From assembly GCA_036867785.1 (NCBI GenBank), contig CP145418.1:310001-374000 (forward strand): a stretch of 64,000 nt of DNA, in the 5' to 3' direction. The translations under genes were made by a program, and so were the position numbers. Every line of letters starts with the position of its first letter. Position 1 is the first letter of the stretch. The notes below the pieces were generated by a model, which was given only the letters and a program-made list of their open reading frames with translations, was not told the origin of the DNA and searched no databases. Positions 49,076 through 59,376 of the stretch are shown piece by piece. This stretch comes from Plasmodiophora brassicae (lineage: Eukaryota; Endomyxa: Phytomyxea; Phytomyxea; Plasmodiophorida).

Positions 49076-49670
49076 CATGCACAATCAGCACGAGAGCGTG
49101 ACGTCGACAGACACAACGGGATGTGGCATACGTGGGTTCGTCGCCGCGACCCGAATGGAGACTGTGGTGGCGCAGCGTAGGAGCCTGTTAATCACCGTCA
49201 GTAGTTCGAAATACCGCGGTGGACGAGTAGGGTCAGATGACAGGTGTACGGCTGTACGTCCGTGCGCCCGTGCTGTCTTTGCTGGATGGCGTTATAGGCA
49301 AGGACGGCCGCGGCGTGGTCGTCTGCCCGCGCTGCAAGACATCAACGGGGACGCCGAGGAATTAGAATAGGGGCCAACTCTTGCGCTAGGGACTTCTATA
49401 TGTGTATTAGTGAGAATACAGCTGACGCGTCATAATTGCGTCGACGAACGGGCGCTGAAAATGCACAGGATCACGGCGGGCGCCATGACCACGCGCAGCG
49501 CTCTAAGTCGGCCGCACTGTGCTCGTCCGGTGGCGATGGGGCGCGGTCGGGCGACGGAGCTGGCAACGGCGTGTCGTTGCGGGGCGGCAGGCATGCTTGG
49601 CGTCTCGCACCGGCTTCCGGTTCGAACGATCGACTGACGGCGTCGGCAATACAGCGTAGCAAGATGCCCG
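49076..49670. other. Probable upstream exons of the preceding gene, unresolved
   Basis: A minus-strand coding-like segment at about 49190-49330 is noted; otherwise nothing is recognised. Confidence 0.3.
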
Positions 49671-50435
49671 TTACCATCGTCGTCGGCGTGTCATGTTGGG
49701 CGCGTCGACGATTACGTGCGACGGCGTCATCACCTGGCTCGACGATGTCGTCTTCGGGGATGATGGCGGCGTCTTCAGTGTCGCCGTTCTCGATGCTGCC
49801 CCCGCGAAGCCATCCACGCGATCGGTCAGCACGGGGTCGTCACGAGCGCGGCCGGGTGGTCTTGCGTCCACACCGCCCAAGAACCCGGCCAGAGCAGGGT
49901 CGACGAGGACGCGTTCAGCGGCTTCCACGGCGACTCGCGCCGCGTCGTTCTCCTCATCGTCGCTAATCTCGTTCCAGAGCGTCGCGTCCAGCCCTGCCAG
50001 CGCTGCAACGCCCTGGGCGGAGATCGCGAGCGGCTCGCCGCAGACGCAGCGGGCGGCAACGGCGCGGATGAACGTGCCCAGGATGTGCCGCGTGGTGCAG
50101 TGCAGCGGTGTCATGTCGTCCTTGTCTTGTGCACTGGTGTCAATCCCAGGGGCAATCAGCAGCCACTTGACACTCTCCTCCTCACCGTTCGATGCGGCCC
50201 AGTGCAGGACGTTGCCTCCGTCAGCCCATGGCGCACAGCTCACTTCCGTATCATCGGCGCCGGTGACAACGGCACTCTGAACATACCCGACGATGGTTCT
50301 CTGTTCTGTCGTGCTCGCGAACGTCCTGAGCCGAAGGATACCGGGTGCATTGCCGATGGCGGCAAAGAAAGCATCCTCATCGTCTATTATCCGGCGCATG
50401 CCGACGATATCGACCCGCGTCTGTTTCGTAGACAT
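49671..50435 (-). CDS. Ankyrin-repeat protein (254 aa)
   Basis: Single exon. The start at 50435 (MSTKQTRVDIVGMRRIIDDE) is chosen; the frame is open to an ATG at 50567 that would add 44 residues. Two ankyrin units are clear: DGGNVLHWAASNGEEESVKW and KDDMTPLHCTTRHILGTFIR. N-terminal to them is a helix-rich region. C-terminal is an acidic stretch (ISDDEENDAARVAVEAAE) and a Ser/Thr/Pro tail (TLKTPPSSPKTTSSSQ) that looks phosphorylatable, ending in MTRRRRW. No signal peptide, so probably cytosolic or nuclear. It is not closely related to the secreted ankyrin pair. Confidence 0.65.
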   Translation of the reverse strand: MSTKQTRVDIVGMRRIIDDEDAFFAAIGNAPGILRLRTFASTTEQRTIVGYVQSAVVTGADDTEVSCAPWADGGNVLHWAASNGEEESVKWLLIAPGIDTSAQDKDDMTPLHCTTRHILGTFIRAVAARCVCGEPLAISAQGVAALAGLDATLWNEISDDEENDAARVAVEAAERVLVDPALAGFLGGVDARPPGRARDDPVLTDRVDGFAGAASRTATLKTPPSSPKTTSSSQVMTPSHVIVDAPNMTRRRRW

Positions 50436-51132
50436 GGTTGCTGTCATAAGTGAATCCATATGGATGAATATCGCAGCGACCAGCAGCCGGCACCTAGCCT
50501 TCAACGACATTCCGTCGAGCGTGTTCCGCGCCCATTCAGCAGCTGCCGCGCGCCTGTTGGGGGGCAATCAGACAACTCAGGCGGTGCGGAAAGGATTCGT
50601 CCAGCACATACTCAGACACTGCGGTTTCGTTGGCGAAGCTCACGATCAGCTGTAGTCGGGCAACGGCGGTGTTCGGCAAACGAATGCAGCCGCAATGGCC
50701 CGCACAGTCCATCAGTTGCGCAAGAACTAACGACTGCCTAGCGAGAGCCCCGTCGTCGACGTCGCGGCTATGGCCGTCGCATGAGACCAAGGGTGACAGC
50801 GTCAATTTGCCCACAAAGAAGGACGACCAGAATCAGGAACGGAGGCATAGCGCAGGGACAAATACAATTTCCGGATCGGGAAGGCGTAACGTTCTCGCTG
50901 TTAACGAGAACTGTTAATGTGACCACGGTGACGTCGCTGCGCCGCCCGTATACATTCGCTGGCAAGGCGTTGTCAACGGGACAGTGACGGTAACACGCAT
51001 TTTCACCGTGTTGTAAGTAGGAGTTCGAAGGCGAAGTATACCTGTTCAGGGGACGCCGTTTGATGATGAAATAACGTATAGGTAGCACGTGTCTTTATTC
51101 CAAGCGGACACTGGAACAAGCCTGCGGAGTCC
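50436..51132. other. Divergent spacer
   Basis: This separates the ankyrin gene (minus) from deoxyhypusine hydroxylase (plus). Only weak frames are present. Confidence 0.4.
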
Positions 51133-52334
51133 GTGGCGGAGTCCGACGATCACCTAACCGGCCCGGCTACCACGGCCAGCGTTATGGACGCCGCTTCCAT
51201 GATCACCAGGAACGATCTGCCAATTGCGCAGCGAATGCGCGCCGTGTTCGAACTAAAGCAGCTGGCAACAGAAGCTGCTGTTGACGCCATCTGCGACGGT
51301 ATGCATATTATGAACGACGTAGCCTTTGGCTGCTCCACGATCTAATACGTCTTGGAAGGGATCCGCGACGAATCTGTTCTGTTGGCTCATGAATGCTGTT
51401 ATGGCCTCGGTAACTGTCAGGATTGATCAAAATACGTGACCCTGACATTTCCACGAACATAGGACAGTTGAGGAATCCGAGGGCTCTGCCTGCGCTTCGG
51501 AACGCCCTATCCGATACGTCATTGCATCCTGTTGTCCGACACGAGGCTGCCGAAGCAATTGGCGCCATCGGTGATCCTTCTGACCGTGATTTTATTGCTC
51601 AGTTTGTGGACGATCCTGCTGTGGAAGTACGCTTTTGTTTCATCGCTCCTCAGTATGTTTTCTCAGCCTCGTTTCCAGGTTTCTGAGACGTGCAGGATTG
51701 CGCTTGATCTATTCGCAGAACGAGACGCGAACCAGTCCAGTACGTCTTGTTCAGGACGTTTCCAATCGGTGGACCCTGCGCCACCTGCAGCTGCTCAGCC
51801 GGACGTCGGTGCTAGCGAACGGGTCCGACGATGGTCGGAGGAGTTGCTGGACACCAGGTTGCCGCTGTTCGAAAGGTACAAAGCCATGTTTGCGTTGAGG
51901 GACGACGGATCCCCTGCAGCCGTTGCTGCGCTTTGCAAGTCGTTTGCGGATCGGTCCAGTGCCCTGTTCCGCCACGAAGTCGCCTACGTTCTTGGACAGC
52001 TACAGGATCCACTATCGAGAGACGCCCTACTTGCGGTACTTCAGGTCCGGCTTGTGCCATTTTGGCCCTGCTTCGCAATGTAAACGTTTGAATAGGATTC
52101 CTCCGAGCATGAGATGGTCCGCCATGAGGTGGGGCACAATGTCATCGTTTTGTAAGATGATTTGCTGATCGGGGTTGGCAGGCGGCTGAGGCTCTGGGTG
52201 CTATTGCTGATTCGGATGCGCTGGGCATTCTTCGCACGCATCTCGACGATAGCGACCAGATCGTCAAGCAAAGCTGCGAGGTGGCCTTGGACTTATACGA
52301 ATACTGGAATGCAGACCGGGAAACTGCCGCCTGA
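51133..52334 (+). CDS. Deoxyhypusine hydroxylase (DOHH), six exons, 310 aa
   Basis: Exons 51133-51298, 51359-51409, 51463-51626, 51679-52044, 52096-52128 and 52182-52334; introns 60, 53, 52, 51 and 53 bases. DOHH finishes hypusine on eIF5A using a diiron centre held by four His-Glu pairs on HEAT repeats. All four are present after splicing: LLAHECC (66-67), VVRHEAAEAIGAIGD (99-100), LFRHEVAYVLGQLQD (226-227) and MVRHE|AAEALGAIAD (259-260), the last split by intron 5. The central linker of about 50 residues (Ser/Pro/Ala-rich) separates the two halves as in other DOHHs. Exon 5 is only 33 bases. Length is as usual (about 300). Confidence 0.95.
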
Positions 52335-52392
52335 AGATTCCCCATCCATTAAATGTGTATCCGCGACCTCAGCAAGCTGCAAGTAATCGTAT

Positions 52393-52725
52393 TCAACGGG
52401 TTTCCTGAGTGCGCCCGGTGGATGAGAACCTACTCGAAAGGTCACGTAGGTTCCAGCAGACCAGGCAACTCCACGTCGCTATGGTGCCTGTCCCTTCAGG
52501 CGTGTCCACTGGAATTTCCCAACTATAGGGTGCTTCCCAGAAATACCACAGTCCCGTGAGGCATCGAGCCGCCAACTTGAATTCGCTGTCATCAGTGATG
52601 TCTAGTTCCCGCCGCTCCAGGGCGACAAGCTTGCCCTGCCTACAGTAGTACGCATTCTGGGCTCCTCCAAAGCCTCGGTTGCGCGCAGGCAGCGTCTGAT
52701 TCCCGCCGATCCGGAGGCCGTGCAT
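52393..52725 (-). CDS. Possible small protein (110 aa), unrecognised
   Basis: The part from MHGLRIGGNQTLPARNRGFG to AARCLTGLWYFWEAPYSWEI reads like real protein (mixed, aromatic), whereas the frame upstream to 53055 overlaps the bZIP gene and looks like a shadow. Its 3' end lies 59 bases from the DOHH stop. No homology recognised. Confidence 0.3.
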   Translation of the reverse strand: MHGLRIGGNQTLPARNRGFGGAQNAYYCRQGKLVALERRELDITDDSEFKLAARCLTGLWYFWEAPYSWEIPVDTPEGTGTIATWSCLVCWNLRDLSSRFSSTGRTQETR

Positions 52726-52837
52726 GAGAGTCAGCCTCGTATACGTATGATGGGATTTCCGCCCTGTTGGCTCGGAACATTCCACGGAATACGAAGTCCG
52801 GTGACATTCGTTCTGTTTATAGGAATGTGATGGACTG

Positions 52838-53326
52838 ATGGACAACCCCGGTGCTGACGTGGCACTGGTGGCGCAAGTCCGTGAGTGCGCAGTCCAGGCC
52901 GGCTCTGTCCAGAGCGCCAATCGGCGCGGCGTCGTCGTCGCTCGCACGACGAGCAGCCTCACTCCGATATCACGAGTCATGGCGATGGACGAGGCGGCGC
53001 GCTTGCGCCGGAAGCGTATGAACAAGGAAGCGGCGCTGCGGTCGAGGATTCGCAAGCGCGAGCACGTGGAGTCGCTGCAGCAGGAGGTGGTCAGGCTGCG
53101 CGCCGAGAACCAACGATTACGATGTCAGCTGTCGACGTGCCAGTGCGGGTCGACGGCGGGTGAAGAGGAAGCGAAGTCGCAGACGAGCGAGGCGTGCGAT
53201 GCCGTGGAGGTCGAGGATGTTCTGTCTGACAAGTCTGCAGTACTTGTCTGCCCCTCCCTGCAGTCGGAGGACATCCTCGATCCCCGGTATCGTGCGTTTC
53301 TGAACAAGATGCTCTTCTGTTCTTAA
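52838..53326 (+). CDS. bZIP transcription factor (162 aa)
   Basis: Single exon. The basic region is RLRRKRMNKEAALRSRIRKR with the diagnostic N-x2-AA-x2-S-R (Asn62, Ala65-66, Ser69, Arg70). A zipper follows with Leu80, Leu87 and Leu94 in heptad register (ESLQQEVVRLRAENQRLRCQ). A Cys pair (CQCG) follows the zipper. The acidic tail (EVEDVLSDKS, SEDILDPRYRAFLNKML) could be an activation or docking region. The first ATG is used; one at 52979 or 52985 would keep the domain. The zipper is short, so heterodimerisation is possible. Confidence 0.85.
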   Translation: MDNPGADVALVAQVRECAVQAGSVQSANRRGVVVARTTSSLTPISRVMAMDEAARLRRKRMNKEAALRSRIRKREHVESLQQEVVRLRAENQRLRCQLSTCQCGSTAGEEEAKSQTSEACDAVEVEDVLSDKSAVLVCPSLQSEDILDPRYRAFLNKMLFCS

Positions 53327-53789
53327 CCGATCCCGCCGACGACATGCCTGTACTATCCCCAGACCTACCCCCATTGCAGTTCCACCCCTATCAAGACCCA
53401 TTCAATTGGCGAGTAGACGGCCTTGAAGGCGCCCTGGCCATTTGACAATGTCGCAGTGCCTGGTCGACAAGATTCCGATGCGGAGGGATTTCCTGGTGTA
53501 ACCTGTTGCCGACGTTCTGGACGCCCATATCCACGACACGCGTCGACGACTTGGAGACCACCTGATATCCCCTGCAAACGTTCCCTTTGACGATTCCAGC
53601 ACTCGATGTTTTCGTATTGACTTTGTTGCTTCCCGATTGGTCCGTTCTACCCGCCCCCTAACTTTATAAATATATCCACTATGTTCACCCCCGTTGATGA
53701 CCGTTGTAGGACGCATTTATTTAGTGACAGACAGCCTCCCCAGGAGACGCGTAAGCCTTTGGGGTGAACAACTCCACTCAGTAGGGTGT
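53327..53789. other. Convergent 3' spacer, nothing recognised
   Basis: This lies between the bZIP and glycine-rich genes. It includes an AT-rich stretch TTTATAAATATATCC near 53660, plausibly 3' processing sequence. Confidence 0.4.
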
Positions 53790-55334
53790 TCAGAGCGCGA
53801 AGAACGCCGCCAGGCCCACGGCGAGAAGCGCCGATACTGCCGGGAGCGCCCGGGCCACTGAGTTGCCCGTGCGCTTGGTCATGTTGCTCTTGAACGGCGT
53901 CGTGCCATTGTAGGTCTTCGTCGCGTTAACGCCCATGGAGCCGGACATGCCCAGGTGCGTGCCAGCGGGACCCGATACACCCGCGTACCCACTGCCACTG
54001 CCCGAACCCTTCTCGGTGGCCTTGCCGTTGCCGTTGCCGTGGCCCTTGCCGCTGCCGTTGCCTTGGCCCTTGCCCTGACCCTGGCCCTTGCCCTGGCCCT
54101 GGCCCTGGCCCTGGCCCTGGCCCTTGCCAGAGCCTTCACCCCAGGTGTAATCGTTAACGGCATGACCAGCCCCAGGAGTACCCGCGCCCGTGGCCTGACC
54201 GGCACCAGGAGCACCGGCACCATGTCCAACGCCGGGAGCAGCCGAACCGTGCCCGACGCCAGGAGAGCCGGATCGAGGAGATCCCGAGCCCTGGCCGATG
54301 CTGTGACCGGCCCAGTTCTCGTGCTCGCGACCGCGCCAGCTGCCGACGCCGATGCCGTTGCCGTTGCCGACGCCGACACCTTTACCGTTGCCGATGCCGA
54401 CACCTTTACCGTTGCCGATGCCGACACCGTTGCCGTTGCCGGTACTGACAGCGTTGTCGCTGTCGGTCGGGACATCGTTGCCGACGCCGACGCCGTTGCC
54501 GTGCCAGTTGTCCTGGTGCTGCTTCTGGGGCCAGAAGCCGCCCTCCATGCCGGCGCGGTGGTACGTCCGGTGCGGCTTGATCGGGCCGGTCGAGTTCATC
54601 TCGCTGACGGTGACGTTGACGTCGATGACGTCGTCCCAGTCGGCCGTCACGTCCGGGATCATGCTGCCGCCGTACATGCCGGCCGCGTCCTGGGGCATCA
54701 TTGGCATGACGTCGAGCGGCGGGACCATGGCGCCCAAGTTGTCGGTCGGCGGCATCATCGAGCCCATGTTGGGGCCGCTGCCGTACAGGCCACCCGACGA
54801 GCGCGCCGACGACGTCGTCGGCATGCCCATCGCGTCGAGCGGGACGTTGTCCATGCTGTCGTTGCCGTTGGCCTGCATGGCGAGCTGGTCGACCTGCGTC
54901 TGGGCGGCGAGAGACGCGGCCACGTCGGCAGCGCTGGCGAACAGGAGCTTCACATCGCCCATCTGGAACGTCGTCTGGCCGTTGGAGCAGACCTCCTGGA
55001 GGCGCGCCACTTGTGCCTGGCGGACGACGCCCGACGAGGCGCCCGCGGCCGTCGCGTCACATTGGTCGGTCTGGGCGGCACACTTCACCAGCAGGTAGCG
55101 CGTGTTGACGTCGTCGCAGCTGACGACATCGGCGGTCATCGTCGACTCGCACTGGGCGATACAGTCGTTGTAGATGGCCGTCATCTGCTCCGCCGTGCAC
55201 GACGTCGGGACGGCCTCGGCGGTCGTCAGGTCCAGATTCGCCAGCGCGTTGCTGCTGCCGTCCATCTGCTGCTGGGCGGCCGCCAGCGCCACGGCCGAAC
55301 CAACCAGGATGTTGCGAATCATGGATCGGGTCAT
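53790..55334 (-). CDS. Secreted glycine-rich, probably GPI-anchored protein (514 aa)
   Basis: Single exon. Signal peptide [15 protein letters not shown], then a Cys-containing domain of about 120 residues ([19 protein letters not shown], six or more Cys) that may be disulfide-bonded. A Met/Pro-rich linker follows ([17 protein letters not shown]), then low-complexity repeats of two kinds: GNG(K/N)GVGIG and (GKGQGQ)n. The C-terminus is a hydrophobic tail ([19 protein letters not shown]) with no charged end, typical of GPI signals, preceded by NSVAR. The Gly-Gln-Lys repeat is made of nearly exact 12-base units, prone to length change. A cell-wall or matrix role is inferred. Confidence 0.75.
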   Translation of the reverse strand: MTRSMIRNILVGSAVALAAAQQQMDGSSNALANLDLTTAEAVPTSCTAEQMTAIYNDCIAQCESTMTADVVSCDDVNTRYLLVKCAAQTDQCDATAAGASSGVVRQAQVARLQEVCSNGQTTFQMGDVKLLFASAADVAASLAAQTQVDQLAMQANGNDSMDNVPLDAMGMPTTSSARSSGGLYGSGPNMGSMMPPTDNLGAMVPPLDVMPMMPQDAAGMYGGSMIPDVTADWDDVIDVNVTVSEMNSTGPIKPHRTYHRAGMEGGFWPQKQHQDNWHGNGVGVGNDVPTDSDNAVSTGNGNGVGIGNGKGVGIGNGKGVGVGNGNGIGVGSWRGREHENWAGHSIGQGSGSPRSGSPGVGHGSAAPGVGHGAGAPGAGQATGAGTPGAGHAVNDYTWGEGSGKGQGQGQGQGQGKGQGQGKGQGNGSGKGHGNGNGKATEKGSGSGSGYAGVSGPAGTHLGMSGSMGVNATKTYNGTTPFKSNMTKRTGNSVARALPAVSALLAVGLAAFFAL

Positions 55335-55627
55335 GACGACGTCCTTAGGTATAGAGTAGAATTACAGGAATGTGCGTCGTGGAGGCCTGGTTAATTGTAG
55401 AATGACGCCTGACGTAACGTGACGACGCCATGTCGCACACGACGCATGACGTCACACTGGAGCACCGCATTGACACCCCTGGGGGTCGTGATTCAACATC
55501 GATGTCGTGATGGAGACCGCTGTGTCAACTGGGGCCGTTGACCTCTCGATCGGCGCGGCTCTCGCCAATGACTTGGATTCATCGGTCACTGTTCCGGCTG
55601 CGTCACTGAACTCGTCACCATCGTGTA

Positions 55628-56329
55628 TTATATCGGCAGGGCGTTGAGGAGCGAGCTGATGATGATGACCCCAAGGGTGAACGAGACAGCGGCTTCGCCT
55701 GTTATAACCGGCGCGTGTGATAAGAGCAGGCTCGTTAGCCTGTTGCTGGTGGTGTTCGTCGCGATGCCAGACGCGTGTGAGTCATTCGCATTGGGCTGCT
55801 GGAGCGTATCTTGAGAGCACGGGTGCGACAATGGGTTCGTTGTTCGCCCTATAGCTGTCGTTCTGTTTGACGACTGGGGATGGCACTTTCCCTCCTGCCA
55901 CTCGACAGAGCTCGATGGAACCGCGAGCTCGTCGTCGCGCCGCAGAGTCAGCGACGTAAGGCACTGGTCGGTCTGCGCAGATGGTCCCCCCTGGACGGAT
56001 AGCAGTCCTACGTGGGCACGTTCACCTGAATCCGTCGTCGTCGTGCCATGAATCACGATCCGCCGTACCGATTCCAAGGGCCACCAGCGAGAGTACGCGT
56101 CGAACCATGGCTCAGGTTCGCCAAACACAGGCGTGCACATGGTCGCGTGCCCCAGCTTGCCAACGATACGATGAGTCACGGCTCCTCTCCGGAGCAACGT
56201 CACCTTCGATGAGTGCATGCACGGTTCGCGAATCGTGTGCCGGAAGGCGACGATGATGGCAAAACAGGAGTTGGACTGGCAGGCGCGGCGGTTGGCGCCG
56301 CAGAGCCAGGCCCAGGGAGGGGCCGCCAC
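55628..56329 (-). CDS. Unrecognised protein with hydrophobic C-terminal tail (up to 233 aa)
   Basis: The frame is long and mostly gene-like: VTLLRRGAVTHRIVGKLGHA, WFDAYSRWWPLESVRRIVIH, then a Ser/Thr/Asn-rich stretch, then EAAVSFTLGVIIISSLLNAL at the very end, which could be a GPI signal or tail anchor. The start is uncertain: the first ATG (56329) gives a Cys-rich, odd N-terminus; an ATG at 56218 (MHSSKVTLLRRG) lacks a signal peptide. An upstream exon is possible but would run into the GMP synthase promoter. No family recognised. Confidence 0.45.
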   Translation of the reverse strand: MAAPPWAWLCGANRRACQSNSCFAIIVAFRHTIREPCMHSSKVTLLRRGAVTHRIVGKLGHATMCTPVFGEPEPWFDAYSRWWPLESVRRIVIHGTTTTDSGERAHVGLLSVQGGPSAQTDQCLTSLTLRRDDELAVPSSSVEWQEGKCHPQSSNRTTAIGRTTNPLSHPCSQDTLQQPNANDSHASGIATNTTSNRLTSLLLSHAPVITGEAAVSFTLGVIIISSLLNALPI

Positions 56330-56389
56330 GCACGCGCCGCAGCGGCCCTGTCAGCGGCGGCTGCATTTGGGAAATCGGTGCGGGGCGCG

Positions 56390-58851
56390 ATGGGCGTGGA
56401 CGTCGACGTCGTCGCCATCCTGGATGCGGGCGCCCAGTACTGCAAGGTCATCGACCGGCGCGTCCGCGAGCTGAACTGCTGCTCGGAGATCCTGCCGCTG
56501 GGCACGCCGGCGTCCGTGCTCGCCGACCCCAGGTACAAGGGCGTGATCATCTCGGGCGGCCCGAACAGCCTGGCGGAGAACCCGGAGCTGGCCCAGAAGT
56601 TCGACCGAGAGATTCTGACGCTCGGGAGGCCGGTGCTCGGCATTTGCTATGGTCGGATGCTCGCCGGGTGCCCAGTGGTTCCCCCATGGCTGAACCGACG
56701 TGTGCAGGTCTGCAGTTGCTAAACGTTCTCGGCGGTGGAACGGTGGAGCGTAAAGCGATTCGAGAGGATGGCCAGTTTGACGTTGACCTCGACCGCCGCG
56801 GTGCAAGCCATCTCTGGGACGGCATCGCTGACCGCACGACTGTTCTGCTGACCCACGGGGACAGTATCGGGGTGCTGAGCAACTCGTACGTTGCTATCGC
56901 CAGGTCGTCCGACCCGCCGCATGTCATCTCAGGTATCGCTCACAAATCTCTGCCGGTGTTCGGCGTACAGTTCCATCGTAAGTTGCTGCGCTGGGGATCG
57001 CTATAGTCGGTGTCTTCTCAATGGTTCTCGCAGCTGAAGTTAGCCTGTCCGTCGACGGTGTGAAGATGCTGGAGAACTTCCTGGTTAAGGTTTGCAAGCT
57101 AAGGCAGACTTACACGCCTATTTCGCGGCAGCTCAGTGCCATCCACTACATCCGTGATGCCGTCGGCGAGACGGATTCCGTTCTCGTCCTCGCTAGTGGC
57201 GGTGTTGACAGCACGGTCGTGTGCGCGCTCTTATCAAAGGTTCTGCCATGCTCGTCGATCTGGTGCAGATTGTCTCATGCGCGCCATAGGCAATTGCACC
57301 TGATCGCATATATGCGTTGCATGTCAACACTGGGTTTATGCGGGAGGGCGAAAGCGAGTCGGTTGCGCGCGCCCTATCAGTTCTTGGCTTACGATTGCAT
57401 ACCGTTAATGCTCGAGACGAGTTCCTGTCGGCGACCACTGTCATTAATGGGAAGCGGACGCCTGCGCTACGGGATACTGTCGATCCGGAAACAAAGCGGA
57501 CCATTATCGGCGATTGCTTCATGGCCGTCTGCGACAAAGAGATTCATCGGCTTGGTCTAGATCGTAAAGCTTGCGTTTTAGCACAAGGTTCTCTTCGGCC
57601 AGACCTTATAGAGTCCGGCAGGTGAGCAATTGTCGCCCGGAGTCATTGTGACATTCTAACGGTGTACCAGCCCGTCTGTAGGATCGTCGGCTCAAGTAAT
57701 CAAGACGCACCACAACGACACTCAACTCGTTCGTCAGTTACGTGAAACGGGACGTATTGTAGAGCCACTCCGTGATTACCACAAGGACGAAGTTCGTGCT
57801 CTAGGCGCTGAACTCGGCCTGCCGGACTCGATCGTACGCCCACATCGTGCCTTTAGTCATCACGCTGAGATGCGTACCCTGGCGTCAGGTTTGGAGGCAA
57901 CCGTTCCCTGGGCCTGGTCTTGCTATTCGCCTGCTTTGTGCACGTGAACCTTTCCTTCCTGACGATGTCGACCGCGTTAAAGAGCGACTTTCATTGTTCT
58001 CAAAATCGGAGATGCCCAACGGTATCACAAATGCTTACGACGTCTTGCATGCCTCCAAGTGACATCTTCCCTAGGGTGCACAGCGTGTCTAATGCCCGTT
58101 CGAACTGTTGGTGTCCAGGGTGATGGCCGGTCTTATGCGTCCCTAGTTGGGATCCTTGTCTCCGGGACTGTTGAATGGAACTCGGTCCGGTCGTTGTAGT
58201 CACCGTCGATAAGGTTTGGCGTTTTAACTGTGTGCATTAGCTGGTGGAACACGCAAGACGTATTCCGAAACAAGTTCACAAGGCCAACCGAGTTGTTGTT
58301 GTCCTTCCATCGGGCCTGGACACCGATATTCCGTTGACGGTCACGCAGACGCTTCTCGGTGACGATGAGGTTGCTCTTCTGCGCGCTGCCGATAAAATGT
58401 ATGCCAGAATGGGATCATTCACGTTGTTGCGTCCTCAGTTACGTGTCTCAGTGTTAACGATATCCTGGCCGCAAGGAACCTGCTTAAAGTTCTGTCGCAA
58501 GTGCCCGTAGTGCTTCTGCCCGCCAACTTCGGCGTCGCGGGCAAACGCACCATTGCGCTTCGTCCATTCATCACAGATGATTTCATGACTGGAGTGCCCG
58601 CCATTCCTGGTGTACATTTTCCTATCGAAGTGTAGGACATTTTCCTGTCTGCTTCAGGTTGATGGTTCGTCCTAAGCGTAATGTCTAGGGTTGACGAGAT
58701 CGTGAACAAGATCCTTCGAGACATCCCGCAGATCGTCCGCGTTTGCTACGACATTACAGCAAAGCCACCCGCGACCGTACGTCCCATTGCACGCTTTTAT
58801 CTGCCTAGGATAGCACGTGATCGTTATTTCCTGTAGACCGAATGGGAGTAA
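56390..58851 (+). CDS. guaA: GMP synthase (glutamine-hydrolysing), eleven exons, 638 aa
   Basis: Exons 56390-56651, 56708-56977, 57034-57239, 57290-57621, 57671-57833, 57889-58021, 58075-58184, 58241-58398, 58452-58631, 58689-58776 and 58837-58851; introns 49-60 bases, two with CTAAC/TTTAAC-like branch sites. The enzyme turns XMP into GMP. The class I glutaminase has GICYG (Cys86) and FHPE (His177, Glu179). The ATP-pyrophosphatase has the loop ASGGVDST (232-237), then THHNDTQLVRQL and RQPFPGPGLAIRLLCA. The dimerisation domain has VRTVGVQGDGRSYASLVG, FITDDFMTG and ends PPATTEWE. An internal insert like that of eukaryotic enzymes is present. The final exon is 15 bases. The ATG at 56390 fits the family start (VDVVAILDAGAQYCKVI); the frame extends upstream to 56213 without similarity. 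Confidence 0.95.
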
Positions 58852-59376
58852 TCACTGTCGTACACAACCATGAAATTACGCAACAGAAGTACATAGTGGA
58901 ATGGACGTGAATTGTTGGACAGATATGTTTTCGGGTGGCATAGGTGCGTTCGTCATGTGCCGTTTGCGTTGCTATGGGGCACTCGAGGTTGGGCAGACGC
59001 TTCGCCCTTGTCAGCGAGATCAGCGGTCTTTTGACTTGGCCGTACACCTGTTCGGTGCGACAACTAACGCGGATGCCAATGGTAACATGCGTTGGCGAAG
59101 ACAGAGCCTCGCCGAAACAGGTCGCTGGTATCGCTCAAGGCGTTTACTCGATTCGTTTTGTTCCGTTGCAATTCATCGTTGCGTTAACGACATAGGCTAC
59201 GTACATCCGAAGCCCTCACAGCCGCCTCAGCTGCGACATCAGAGCTCCGAAGGAAACGGGTGCACGATACTGTTTCAACGCGGCAGAGGGGGTCCTGACT
59301 GTAAAGATCGTACCCCGGTGATCCTTCAAGAAGATATTCAGGGGGCGGCGCTGCTTCTTCGTAGCAGGTCGCGGCG
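58852..59376. other. Intergenic, nothing recognised
   Basis: This is the spacer between GMP synthase and the RhoGEF gene. Overlapping frames have poor composition. Confidence 0.4.

Noticed and set aside
53955-55394. 479-codon plus-strand frame (Ala/Val/Arg-rich)
   Set aside because: Complement of Gly-rich repeats; the minus strand has signal peptide, cysteines and GPI tail.
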